From Larkinella rosea (GTDB taxonomy: Bacteria; Bacteroidota; Bacteroidia; Cytophagales; Spirosomataceae): a stretch of DNA of 64,000 nt. The notes below the pieces were generated by a model, which was not told the origin of the DNA, did no database searches, and saw only the letters and a list, made by a program, of their open reading frames with translations. Every line of letters starts with the position of its first letter. Within the stretch, counting starts at the first letter, position 1. The stretch spans positions 620,001-684,000 of the forward strand of contig NZ_RQJO01000010.1 of NCBI RefSeq assembly GCF_003858635.1, written 5' to 3'. Both the position numbers and the translations under genes were made by a program. Positions 1 through 7,737 of the stretch are shown piece by piece.

Positions 1-280
1 TCCAATCCCGGGTTTTCTTATTTCGGCCTTTGTGAATTTTAACTTCAAAATTGGCTTGGTTCGGAGGTAAAATTCCCTGTTCGGCCCCGGTGAGGTAAAT
101 GTAACCCCCGCCGTCGGTTTTGCCTTCCACGGAAACTTTGATAGGATGATCAAAAAGGCTCCGCCCCCTATTTTTAACGCTGAACCGCTGAATCTCACCA
201 ACATCATCAATCGTATACACGTTTGTTGACTGGCAATTTGAAACCAGAATGATTAGCAATACGAAAAGAATCTTCCGCAT
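1..280 (-). CDS. Small lipoprotein, partial (C-terminus outside window)
   Basis: The reverse strand opens with an ATG at 280 and stays open to the window edge, giving about 93 residues. The N-terminus (MRKILFVLLIILVSNCQ) is a typical lipoprotein signal with a lipobox ending in Cys, so the mature protein should be anchored in a membrane. The following residues are polar and Gly-rich, with no family I recognise. The gene has no visible partner; its upstream side faces the 3' end of the TetR gene. Its stop codon is not in the window, so its length is unknown. Confidence 0.6.
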   Translation of the reverse strand, partial: MRKILFVLLIILVSNCQSTNVYTIDDVGEIQRFSVKNRGRSLFDHPIKVSVEGKTDGGGYIYLTGAEQGILPPNQANFEVKIHKGRNKKTRDW

Positions 281-368
281 TTGACAAAAGTAACGATTAG
301 GCAGTCACCAAGTTAAGTCGAAAAAACGTATTCACTGATTGATGTTCGCAACTCCATCCAATCCGGTT

Positions 369-971
369 TTATAAATCGTCCAAAAACCGCTGAATATCTT
401 CTTTTCCTTTTGGTGTTGCATACGGAATCAGGAAGTTGGCCAGCAACGATGCATAATGGCTGATTTGCTCCGGCGGACTCAGGTGACGAAACGAAATACT
501 GGCCTCCGAAATCCAGAACCGAACCAGAAGCGTGATCATGGAAAGGACAAATTCCACCTCCGTTTCGGGGGTCAAATAACCGGTTTTTTGCAGCAACGAC
601 AGGTCTTCCCGCAGCGATTTATAGCGCAAATCCTGCGTTGCTTTATACGCTTCGGACAATGCTTTGTTCTGTTCGATCAAATGAACAAAACTCAGCAGCA
701 AACATCGGTATTGAACGTGGTTTCCAAATACGTTCGCAAAACGTTGCAACAATGAATAGATACTCAGGTGATCCGTTGTAATCCGCGAATTTAAAACAGC
801 CAGGTCCGCCGATAAACGGGCAACCAAATCGTCTTTCGTCGGGAAATAATAGGTGATATTGCCAACCCGTATTCCGAGCACAGCCGCCAGTTCACGTAGT
901 CCGACATACTCAATTCCCCGTTCGTTAAAAAGTTCAAGGGCTTTGGCAACAATTTTTTCTTCCGTTGTCAT
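369..971 (-). CDS. TetR/AcrR family transcriptional regulator
   Basis: About 200 residues, the usual TetR length. The N-terminal helix-turn-helix is clear: residues 1-50 run from TTEEKIVAKALELFNERG to the family signature NITYYFPTKDDL. The rest is a variable helical ligand-binding domain. An in-frame ATG also exists at 986, but that codon lies inside the 7+1+7 palindrome at 979-993. The ATG at 971 starts directly at the conserved region, so I chose it. The gene is divergent from the cupin gene at 1026, which it probably represses together with itself through that palindrome. The ligand is unknown. Confidence 0.85.
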   Translation of the reverse strand: MTTEEKIVAKALELFNERGIEYVGLRELAAVLGIRVGNITYYFPTKDDLVARLSADLAVLNSRITTDHLSIYSLLQRFANVFGNHVQYRCLLLSFVHLIEQNKALSEAYKATQDLRYKSLREDLSLLQKTGYLTPETEVEFVLSMITLLVRFWISEASISFRHLSPPEQISHYASLLANFLIPYATPKGKEDIQRFLDDL

Positions 972-977
972 AAAAAA

Positions 978-1008
978 TTTGGACATTGTCCAAAAATACT
1001 TACTTTTG
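978..1008 (+). promoter_or_regulatory. Bacteroidota-type promoter for the cupin gene
   Basis: TTTG at 978-981, exactly 19 nt, then TACTTTTG at 1001-1008. This matches the primary-sigma promoter of Bacteroidota (TTTG / TANNTTTG). Transcription would start near 1014, about 12 nt before the ATG at 1026. The -33 element is overlapped by the palindromic operator at 979-993. Confidence 0.7.
979..993. promoter_or_regulatory. Palindromic operator, likely TetR binding site
   Basis: TTGGACA-T-TGTCCAA is a perfect 7-bp inverted repeat with a 1-nt centre. It lies between the divergent TetR and cupin genes and covers the -33 box of the cupin promoter. That is the expected place for autoregulation and repression by the neighbouring TetR protein. 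Confidence 0.65.
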
Positions 1009-1025
1009 CAAAAACATCAAAGAAA

Positions 1026-1577
1026 ATGAACATCAATTATCCACATTCCATTCAGAACTGTCTGGGCGAAAAGCTCACTTTTCTGTCCGTCGAAAAAGAC
1101 GCGCAAGGTGACAAGGTTATCGTTGAAAACCGGGTTACCCCCCATCATGGCCCGCCCATGCACACCCATTATCTGCAGGATGAATGCCTGACGGTAACGT
1201 CCGGGAAAATGGGCTATCAGGTTTTAGGTCAGGACGTTCAGTATGCCTATCCCGGCGAAAGTGTCCTGTTTAAACGCGGAACACCGCATAAGTTCTGGAA
1301 CGCCGGTGAAGACGAACTGAGCTGCACGGGCTGGATTCAACCCGCCAACACCATCGTTTTCTTTCTGTCATCAATTTTTGAAGCCCAAAACAAATCAGGC
1401 AAAGGCCAGCCGGAATTGTTCGACGGCGCTTATTTACTGACCCGCTACGCCCGGGAGTACGATATGGCTGAAATTCCGGCTTTCGTCAAAAAAACCGTTA
1501 TGCCGTTTACGTATTTCCTTGGTCGGCTGCTTGGGAAATACAAACATTTTTCGGACGCTCCGGAACCGTTGAAATAA
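1026..1577 (+). CDS. Cupin domain-containing protein
   Basis: 183 residues with one cupin beta-barrel. Motif 1 is seen as GPPMHTHYLQDE (metal-ligand His, His and Glu) around residues 38-50. Motif 2 is PGESVLFKRGTPHKFWN around residues 77-93, with the ligand His. The C-terminal 70 residues are helical and hydrophobic (AFVKKTVMPFTYFLGRLLG), an extension often seen in Bacteroidota cupins of unknown substrate. It has no signal peptide, so it is probably cytoplasmic. It has its own promoter, overlapped by a TetR-type operator, and is probably the main target of the divergent regulator. The reaction is unknown. Confidence 0.8.
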   Translation: MNINYPHSIQNCLGEKLTFLSVEKDAQGDKVIVENRVTPHHGPPMHTHYLQDECLTVTSGKMGYQVLGQDVQYAYPGESVLFKRGTPHKFWNAGEDELSCTGWIQPANTIVFFLSSIFEAQNKSGKGQPELFDGAYLLTRYAREYDMAEIPAFVKKTVMPFTYFLGRLLGKYKHFSDAPEPLK

Positions 1578-1588
1578 TTTAATACTGG

Positions 1589-1693
1589 TTATATTTCCAT
1601 AAACAAGTCGTATTTAAAAGGCTTACTACGGTCTATTACCCGAATGGGATATTCTGCTTGCTCAATCAGTTCTTCGGCTTACGTATGCGTCAT
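1589..1693 (-). pseudogene. Short gene remnant with internal stop
   Basis: Read on the minus strand from ATG at 1693, the frame gives MTHT, a TAA, then 29 more codons (starting AEELIEQAEYPIRVID) before the stop at 1589. The stretch after the TAA has normal coding-like composition with alternating charged and hydrophobic residues. I do not recognise the family. It could be the end of a decayed gene or chance. Confidence 0.25.
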
Positions 1694-1706
1694 TGTATTT
1701 GAAAAT

Positions 1707-1746
1707 AAAAACGGCGAACCTTTCTTTTATGATGTTCGCCGTTTTT
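1707..1746. terminator. Bidirectional intrinsic terminator
   Basis: A 13-bp stem (AAAAACGGCGAAC paired with GTTCGCCGTTTTT) around a 14-nt loop, with A and T runs at either end. It sits between the convergent cupin and PEBP genes and can serve both. Confidence 0.85.
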
Positions 1747-1774
1747 GATTAGAACGAATTCGAAATTGCACGAT

Positions 1775-2380
1775 CTACTGCGGGCGCTTAAACAAACCAA
1801 CGTAAGCGGCTTTGCCAATCACATGGCCTTCGATGGCTTTTAAAATCTTGGCCCGAACCGCCGAGCCTTCGCCGTCAGCGCCGGGCTTTATATCGAGTTT
1901 GGTATCCAACGCAAAAATTTCAAAAACGTAATGGTGCAATGGCCCCGAAGCCGCTGCGCCCGGCCCGCGATACGAGGGCGTAAACACATTCACCTGATAA
2001 CTGCCATCGGAGAGTTGCGCCCCCGCCGGAATGCCTTCAGGCAAACTGGTGAGCGTTCCCGGAATGTTCCAGACCAGCCAATGAAGATTGTCGTCGGCGG
2101 TTTTGTTGCGGGCGACATCGACGTCGTGCATGTGCAACACGAAGCTCTGCGTTCCGGGCGGCACGTTCGACCAGGTTAGTTCCGGCGACGTTCCACCTCC
2201 CGGTGCCGCGCCCGGAGCCGCCTGGGTGAACTTGATCGGAATAATCCCACCATCCGGGAAAGCCGTGGTTGTCAAGCGCATGGGCGGGGCGGCTGGTGCG
2301 CCCGATGGAGCCGGTTGTTGGGCAAAAGACCGGGAAAAGGCGCTGACCGAAAGTGCAATGGCGAGGAGTATTTTTTTCAT
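1775..2380 (-). CDS. YbhB/YbcL (PEBP-like) family protein, secreted
   Basis: 201 residues with a Sec signal peptide (MKKILLAIALSVSAFSRSFAQ, cleavage after FAQ). After a Pro/Ala linker comes the PEBP fold of the bacterial Raf-kinase-inhibitor-like family. SPELTWSNVPPGTQSF, LHWLVWNIPG and GPGAAASGPLHHYVFEIFALD match the conserved ligand-pocket segments. E. coli YbhB is cytoplasmic, whereas this copy should be periplasmic. The biochemical role of this family in bacteria is unclear. It ends against the shared terminator at 1707-1746 and has no obvious operon partner. Confidence 0.85.
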   Translation of the reverse strand: MKKILLAIALSVSAFSRSFAQQPAPSGAPAAPPMRLTTTAFPDGGIIPIKFTQAAPGAAPGGGTSPELTWSNVPPGTQSFVLHMHDVDVARNKTADDNLHWLVWNIPGTLTSLPEGIPAGAQLSDGSYQVNVFTPSYRGPGAAASGPLHHYVFEIFALDTKLDIKPGADGEGSAVRAKILKAIEGHVIGKAAYVGLFKRPQ

Positions 2381-2564
2381 CGGATGGCTTGGTTTGGTAA
2401 TACTGATTTACGGATTGGCAATTGGTTACCCGTTAAAGCAGCTTGAAAGTAAAAACTTACTGATTTTCACTTCTGTTTCCTGAACCTTTTCAAAGGGTCA
2501 CTCCTTCTACTGCAAACCGCCCGGCGCCGGGTTTTGCCCGGTTAACCTTTTACAATTGAGCCTT

Positions 2565-3230
2565 ATGGAACACACGTTAACGATTCAGTCAATCTCGCAG
2601 GTTACGCACAACGTCCGGCGCATTCGCCTGGAAAAACCGGAAAACTATGCGTTCACACCCGGCCAGGCCACCGACGTTTCCCTCAATAAACCGGGTTGGA
2701 AAGACGAAAAACGCCCTTTTACCTTTACCTCACTCAACACCGACCCGTACCTGGAATTCACCATCAAATCCTACACCGACCACGACGGCGTTACCAACCA
2801 AATCGGTCAGTTGGAGGAAGGAGACGAATTGATCCTCGATGAACCGTGGGGAATGATTGAATACCAGGGCGAAGGGTATTTTATTGCGGGAGGAGCCGGT
2901 ATCACGCCCTTTATGGCGATCCTTCGCCAGTTATACAAGGACAACCAAATTGGAAACAACAAGCTGTTCTTTTCCAATAAAACCGCCAGCGATGTCATTT
3001 ACGCGGAAGAGCTGAAAGAAATGCTGGGCGACAATGCGGTTTTTGTGATTACCCGAAGCACGACGGAAAGGCAACAACGGCAGTACATTGACGAGGATTT
3101 CCTTAAAAAGCACGTCGACAATTTCCAAAAACCGTTTTACATCTGCGGCCCCGATCCGATGATTCAGGCCATTGCCGGAATTGTCACCCAAAACGGAGCG
3201 GAACCGCAATCGGTCGTTTTTGAAAAATAA
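2565..3230 (+). CDS. FAD/NAD(P)H-dependent ferredoxin reductase-like flavoprotein
   Basis: 221 residues of the ferredoxin-NADP reductase superfamily. The FAD-binding barrel comes first: near residue 45, RPFTFTS is the RxYS-like flavin motif. The nucleotide-binding half follows, with GGAGITPFMAILRQL (glycine motif, about residues 107-121) and the terminal ICGPDPMI motif. The frame opens upstream at a TTG (2556), but ATG at 2565 (MEHTLTIQ) is the better start. The small [2Fe-2S] ferredoxin gene follows 40 nt downstream, so the two probably form a soluble electron-transfer pair, NAD(P)H to FAD to 2Fe-2S. The final acceptor is not encoded nearby. Confidence 0.85.
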   Translation: MEHTLTIQSISQVTHNVRRIRLEKPENYAFTPGQATDVSLNKPGWKDEKRPFTFTSLNTDPYLEFTIKSYTDHDGVTNQIGQLEEGDELILDEPWGMIEYQGEGYFIAGGAGITPFMAILRQLYKDNQIGNNKLFFSNKTASDVIYAEELKEMLGDNAVFVITRSTTERQQRQYIDEDFLKKHVDNFQKPFYICGPDPMIQAIAGIVTQNGAEPQSVVFEK

Positions 3231-3270
3231 CGGCACCGTTTTTTCTTCGGCAATCTTGCTTTTCATTCGG

Positions 3271-3540
3271 TTGACAAACTCGGAAAAAAATACGATCCTG
3301 TTTACGCTGGTTTACCGGGGTGAAGAATGGCCGGTGCAGACCCGCCGGAATCACTATTATTCGCTGATGAGCCTGATCGCCGATTACCTTCCGATTTCTG
3401 GTTTCGGAATCTGCAGCGGTATGGGCAGTTGCGGAACCTGCGCCGTCAGCATTGATGGCATGCGGTGTCTGAGCTGCGATGTTGCCATTGACGATGAGTT
3501 GGCCAATGCCCGGATCGTGATCGAAGAGGCTTATTTCTGA
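3271..3540 (+). CDS. [2Fe-2S] ferredoxin-like protein
   Basis: About 89 residues. The cluster motif C-x5-C-x2-C (CSGMGSCGTC) lies mid-protein and further Cys residues follow (MRCLSC), as in plant-type and xanthine-dehydrogenase-type 2Fe-2S domains. The ORF is open back to 3172 inside the reductase gene, but that part looks non-coding. I placed the start at TTG 3271 because the family-like region begins there; no in-frame ATG precedes the fold. It follows the flavin reductase on the same strand and is its likely partner. The start is uncertain; the cluster-binding identity is not. Confidence 0.75.
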   Translation: MTNSEKNTILFTLVYRGEEWPVQTRRNHYYSLMSLIADYLPISGFGICSGMGSCGTCAVSIDGMRCLSCDVAIDDELANARIVIEEAYF

Positions 3541-3691
3541 AAATGTTCGTGCGGTTTTTAGTTTGGCAGGCATTCTAAAGTTGCCATTTCTCAAAAATGG
3601 TAGCCAATGACCGATTTGTGACAGCGTTTTCCCGCTCTGAAGTTGACCTTTGAATCATCCAAAACGGATATCACACTAAACTCCTCAGATC

Positions 3692-4096
3692 ATGAAAACG
3701 CTTGTCAAACCGCTGTTTTTCGCTTTTGCACTGAGCTTCGGTAGCCTTTCTGCTACTTCCGCAGCCACCAGCCAACCCCTCCCGACCTCCAGCGTCCGCA
3801 GCTATCAGAGTAGTCTCTACACCGACGCCCAGGGGAAACTTCGGGTCGCCGTCGATAAGTTGGTGGGCGGAGTGGTTGAAGTCCGGCTGGTGAACAGCCG
3901 TGGCCACGAATTCTTCGTTCAGCGGGTTGGGAAACGGCAGAAAACCGCCCGGATCATGATGGACATCAGCACCTTGCCCGACGGCGCTTATCAGGTTGTC
4001 ATCACCGACGGTTTTCATGCCAGGGTTAATCACCTTACGCTGACAACTCAGCAGCCCCTCCCCAGCTTTTCAGGACGTCTGATCGCCCTGAACTAA
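3692..4096 (+). CDS. Small secreted beta-rich protein (DGAY type)
   Basis: 134 residues with a signal peptide (MKTLVKPLFFAFALSFGSLSATSAA). The mature part is predicted to be beta-rich: GKLRVAVDK, VEVRLVNSRGHE, LPDGAYQVVITDG. It ends in a conserved-looking RLIALN. It is a paralogue of the gene at 45575-45961, which has KIRVAVEK, LLRNSKNE, LTDGAYELEF and RVILMN at matching places. The pattern resembles the C-terminal half of T9SS sorting domains, but no Tyr-Pro-Asn-Pro motif is present. The function is unknown. A strong terminator follows at once. Confidence 0.7.
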   Translation: MKTLVKPLFFAFALSFGSLSATSAATSQPLPTSSVRSYQSSLYTDAQGKLRVAVDKLVGGVVEVRLVNSRGHEFFVQRVGKRQKTARIMMDISTLPDGAYQVVITDGFHARVNHLTLTTQQPLPSFSGRLIALN

Positions 4097-4097
4097 A

Positions 4098-4134
4098 AGC
4101 AAAAAACCGGCCCGCGTTGGACCGGTTTTTTGCT
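4098..4134. terminator. Bidirectional intrinsic terminator
   Basis: A 13-bp perfect stem (AGCAAAAAACCGG paired with CCGGTTTTTTGCT) around an 11-nt loop, lying between convergent genes. Confidence 0.9.
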
Positions 4135-4152
4135 GGTATTGCGTCAACCCGC

Positions 4153-5142
4153 TTATTTGACACTACTTTTGCCAACCGTCTGAACCGTAGTCCAGGCGGT
4201 TTTCTTCAACTGCGCGGCAAAATCATCCGCTACGCCTTCGGGAACAAACTTCAGCCTGACGGGGGATTCGTGGAACAGAAAACCGTACCAGACCAGCGAA
4301 CCCAGGTAACACCCAGCCGCATTGGCGTGGTGCGAATCAAACCCCAGTTTGTTGTTGTTCCAGGTATAACCCATGTGCAGCGAATGGTTTTGGTTCGGCA
4401 GATTGGGCGCCTGGGGCTGGCTATAATCAAAACCGGTATCTTTCTGAAAACCCCATTTCGAGTCTGAGCTAATCCGCCAGAACGCGTCGCCGGTGGGAAT
4501 AAGGGAAGCGCCCAGTTCGCGGGCAATTGTGTGGTAAGCCGCCCGCGATTTTTCCCACATTTCCTTTTCGCTTTTGGCCAGAACTCCCTGGGCAACCTGG
4601 CCAAAACCGTCGGCGTCGGCACGATAGGCCCAGGTTTGGTGAAACACAATGTTGGCAGAAGGCTGTAACTTTTTAATATAGTCGTACAGTTTCTTCGCAT
4701 ACGGCCGGTACGAGTCCACATCGCCCGAAAGCATCGAATACTGTTGCAGCGTTACGACATCCCACTTCCCTTCCGAAAGCAGCATTTTCAGTGATTTTCC
4801 GTTATAAGCCTTGCCTTTCGGATTGTCCGGATTGGCCTCGGCGGCTTCGGCAATTTCCCAATGGCGTTGCAACGAACAACCGCCCAGCTCGGCCCGGCCA
4901 ATGGTCAGCTCATGCCCGCCCTCTTCGCTCAACTCCCGCAGGTATTTGGCCGCATTTCCCGAAAAACTGTTGCCGATGATAAACAGATGAAGCGGTGAGC
5001 CTTTCTTTTTATTTTCGGTGTTGCCCGGCGAACCGGTTTGGGAAACGGCGATTTTCCCGGTAAAAACCAGGAGCAAAAAAACGACAGCAGCAAACAGCGC
5101 GGGAAGCCGAATCGGGCGGTTTTGTAGATTCATTTTGAACAT
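4153..5142 (-). CDS. DUF4886 family (SGNH-hydrolase-like) secreted protein
   Basis: About 329 residues. An N-terminal hydrophobic segment (LPALFAAVVFLLLVFTG) acts as signal peptide or anchor. The fold opens with LFIIGNSFSGNAAKYL, the GNSFS form of the SGNH block-I motif, with the candidate nucleophile Ser. It continues with WDVVTLQQYSML (block III-like) and SHHANAAGCYLGSLVWYGFLF, where the catalytic His region is expected. These are hallmarks of DUF4886, thought to be esterases acting on carbohydrate or cell-surface esters. The frame is open to a TTG at 5199; I chose the ATG at 5142 (MFKMNLQN), with 5133 as an alternative. Its upstream side faces the gene at 5315. Confidence 0.75.
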   Translation of the reverse strand: MFKMNLQNRPIRLPALFAAVVFLLLVFTGKIAVSQTGSPGNTENKKKGSPLHLFIIGNSFSGNAAKYLRELSEEGGHELTIGRAELGGCSLQRHWEIAEAAEANPDNPKGKAYNGKSLKMLLSEGKWDVVTLQQYSMLSGDVDSYRPYAKKLYDYIKKLQPSANIVFHQTWAYRADADGFGQVAQGVLAKSEKEMWEKSRAAYHTIARELGASLIPTGDAFWRISSDSKWGFQKDTGFDYSQPQAPNLPNQNHSLHMGYTWNNNKLGFDSHHANAAGCYLGSLVWYGFLFHESPVRLKFVPEGVADDFAAQLKKTAWTTVQTVGKSSVK

Positions 5143-5314
5143 GTTAACGAAACAATTACTGCCGGAAAAAGACCCGCCGGGTGGGATTATACTTTCCAAA
5201 GACGGCTTTTAATCGGTTTACTGCCGGGAAACCGCATTTTCCCCTGACGATGAAAATTGAATCCCAAAGCGGAAACGGTTGAAAAATCAGCAATAATCCC
5301 GTTACTTGCCACCT

Positions 5315-7120
5315 ATGAAACAGTTTCTGACGAGCCTGCTGCTGTTGCTGGGGTGGAGCACCGGTTTTGCCCAAAATCAATCCACGAACCTTCGCCGGTT
5401 AATGGCCATCAAAAATGCCGAAAAGCAGATTGTGCTACTCAATAATCCGTCGGGGCTGGTGCCCGTCGTCAACCTCCGGGATTTACGGATCGCCAGTGTA
5501 CACAACGCCTTTGGGCATCCGGCAGTTTTTGACAGCCTTGTTTCCAAATACAGCCGGGTTACCAGCTTTTCGCTTAAACCCGCACCAACCGATTCGGCCG
5601 TGTTTGCGCTGCATGACCGGCTCAAACTGTACAATCTGATTCTCGTCACGCTTTCGGATTTAACACCCATTGACGCCCGCCTACTGAATTTCATCAAAGA
5701 TCAGGAAGCCATCAACCAAGTAGTTGTGGTGCTGGCCGGGAACGGAAAGAAGCTGGCGGATCTGGAATCGCTGCGTTCTCCCATTATCTGGTGTCCGGTT
5801 CAGTCAACCGAAAGTGCTTCGGTCGCGGCCCAATTGCTCTTCGGGGGCCTGGCAACCTCCAATCGCCTTCCGGCGACCTACAGCAAGTCGTTTGGGCAGG
5901 GGAGCGGTTATTCGACGCAAAAAATTCGGCTGGGCTATTCGGTTCCCGAAGCCGTTTCGGTGAATAGCAACCGCCTGACTTCCGTTGATTCACTGGTGAA
6001 AGTGGCCATTGCCGACCACGTAACGCCCGGAGCCGTCGTGCTGATGGCGAAGGACGGGCAGGTGGTTTTTCATAAAGCATACGGGCATCACACCTATTCG
6101 CCGGAGGAAGTGACCAAGCCCGACGATCTTTTCGATCTGGCGTCGGTCACCAAAGTCAGTGCCACCACACCGTCCATCATGCGACTGGTCGATCAGAACA
6201 TCATCGACCTGAAAACGCCCGTCAGCACGTATGTGGCCCGCACCCGGTCGATCCCGGACAAGGCGACGATCACCATTCGGGAAGCGATGCTCCACGAAGC
6301 CGGGTATACGCCCTACATCAAATTCTACGAACAGCTCAAACCGCTGGATTTAAGCAAGGATTCCTCCGCGGCTTTCCCAACCAAAGTGGCCGATGGTTAT
6401 TTCCTGCGGGCCAATTATTTTGAAGAAGTCATGTGGCCCGTGACGCTGAAATCCACCGGAGGAACCCGGGGGAAATTTGTGTACAGCGACGTCAGTATGT
6501 ACATGATGAAAGAGGTGATTGAAACCGTAACGCATCAAAAACTGAACGACTACGTGCAGCACGAATTCTACCGGCCGCTGGGGTTACAGACGATGGGGTT
6601 TCTGCCCCGGAACCGGTTTCCCCCCTCCCGCATTGCGCCGACCACCGAAAACGACAACTGGTTCCGGAGTATGCGGGTACAGGGGTACGTCAACGATCCG
6701 GGGGCGGCTATGGCGGGCGGAGTTGAGGGGCATGCCGGTCTGTTTTCCAACGCCAACGACCTCGCCATTTTGTGGCAACTTTATCTGAACAAAGGCTCGT
6801 ATGGAGGAATAACCTATTTCAAGCCCGCTACGGTTGATCTTTTCACGTCGGAGCAATCCAAAGCGAGTGGTCGCGGATACGGTTTTGCGCGGGCGGCCAA
6901 TCCGAAAGAAGGCCCGAAAGCCTACCCTTCTCCCTTGTCTTACGGCCATACGGGCTACACCGGCACCTACGTCTGGGTCGATCCCAAGTACAATTTGGTG
7001 TACATCTGCCTGACCAATCGCGTGTATCCCGACGATTCCAAAACCTACGGAAAGCCGACGATTAATTTACGCTCCCTGATTCTCGACAAGTTTTACGAAG
7101 CCATCGTTCAGGGCAATTGA
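5315..7120 (+). CDS. GH3 C-terminal-like domain fused to serine beta-lactamase-like hydrolase
   Basis: About 601 residues: signal peptide (MKQFLTSLLLLLGWSTGFAQ), an alpha/beta segment, then a class C beta-lactamase-type domain. The first part (residues 30-215) has VVVVLAGNGKKLADL, an Ala-rich AAQLLFGGLATSNRLPATYS and IRLGYSVPE. These match the C-terminal domain of GH3 beta-N-acetylglucosaminidases. The second part has SVTK (SxxK nucleophile), YSD (Y-x-N-like) and GHTGYTGT (KTG-like). In Bacteroidota the usual protein of this kind is near 1000 residues, with the GH3 barrel in front. Here the barrel is missing although the signal peptide is present. It likely acts on peptidoglycan or D-amino-acid peptides in the periplasm. 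The frame is open from TTG 5306, but ATG 5315 fits the signal peptide. Confidence 0.8.
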   Translation: MKQFLTSLLLLLGWSTGFAQNQSTNLRRLMAIKNAEKQIVLLNNPSGLVPVVNLRDLRIASVHNAFGHPAVFDSLVSKYSRVTSFSLKPAPTDSAVFALHDRLKLYNLILVTLSDLTPIDARLLNFIKDQEAINQVVVVLAGNGKKLADLESLRSPIIWCPVQSTESASVAAQLLFGGLATSNRLPATYSKSFGQGSGYSTQKIRLGYSVPEAVSVNSNRLTSVDSLVKVAIADHVTPGAVVLMAKDGQVVFHKAYGHHTYSPEEVTKPDDLFDLASVTKVSATTPSIMRLVDQNIIDLKTPVSTYVARTRSIPDKATITIREAMLHEAGYTPYIKFYEQLKPLDLSKDSSAAFPTKVADGYFLRANYFEEVMWPVTLKSTGGTRGKFVYSDVSMYMMKEVIETVTHQKLNDYVQHEFYRPLGLQTMGFLPRNRFPPSRIAPTTENDNWFRSMRVQGYVNDPGAAMAGGVEGHAGLFSNANDLAILWQLYLNKGSYGGITYFKPATVDLFTSEQSKASGRGYGFARAANPKEGPKAYPSPLSYGHTGYTGTYVWVDPKYNLVYICLTNRVYPDDSKTYGKPTINLRSLILDKFYEAIVQGN

Positions 7121-7131
7121 CCGCCATTCGA

Positions 7132-7143
7132 AAAACCGGTTTT
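7132..7143. repeat. AAAACCGGTTTT palindrome copy
   Basis: A perfect 12-nt palindrome 12 nt after the stop of the preceding gene. It is one of at least seven AAACCGGTTT copies in the window. Confidence 0.6.
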
Positions 7144-7258
7144 GCCGGATATGACCGGTTCATCACCACCTGCAAACCCAGCCCCACCCGACATCGAGTT
7201 TGGTTATCGGGAAGACTTTTGCCCGTTACCTTTCGGAATAACCGGCATTTGAGGCCCG

Positions 7259-7711
7259 ATGAAAACACGTTTATTAGTGGTAGGCACGCTTGTATTTGAT
7301 GCGCTTTTCCTGGCTTTTCGTCCGGTGCGGGCGCAAACTCCCAAAGAATCGACCTTGATCGCCCACCTCGTTAGTGAAGCCCGCCAGCCCGATGCGCATT
7401 CCAAAGGTGATGTGTTTCTACAGATCAAAATTGGAAAAGTAGCCTACATGGCTGAACTCGAATCCGGCAAAGTAATCGACCAGCAACCAGTGGAAGTCAG
7501 CAGTGGCGGTTTTTGCGGAGCATATGCCGAGGTCAGTCTCAATCTCCTCGATAAAAAGAAGCAGGAAACCGCGCAGGGGGCGGGTCAGATCCTGAAGGTT
7601 AGCCACGGAAAATGGAAACGAGTTGCCCTGTCGGAAGGCGACTATCTATGCGAAAAATTGAAAGAAATTCCAAAATCCGTCATCAACTGCCTGAAAGTCG
7701 CGTGCAATTAA
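7259..7711 (+). CDS. Hypothetical secreted protein
   Basis: 150 residues with a signal peptide (MKTRLLVVGTLVFDALFLAFRPVRAQ). The mature domain carries two short beta-like stretches and paired cysteines: one in GGFCGAYAEV, one in DYLCEKL and two near the C-terminus (INCLKVACN). This suggests disulfides in the periplasm. I do not recognise the family. The next gene starts 26 nt downstream on the same strand, so the two may be cotranscribed. Confidence 0.65.
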   Translation: MKTRLLVVGTLVFDALFLAFRPVRAQTPKESTLIAHLVSEARQPDAHSKGDVFLQIKIGKVAYMAELESGKVIDQQPVEVSSGGFCGAYAEVSLNLLDKKKQETAQGAGQILKVSHGKWKRVALSEGDYLCEKLKEIPKSVINCLKVACN

Positions 7712-7737
7712 TTTCCTCTTTTTATTTCCAAAAACCC

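Noticed and set aside
3184-3594. 136-codon minus-strand ORF
   Set aside because: Antisense to the ferredoxin gene, which has a clear cluster motif.
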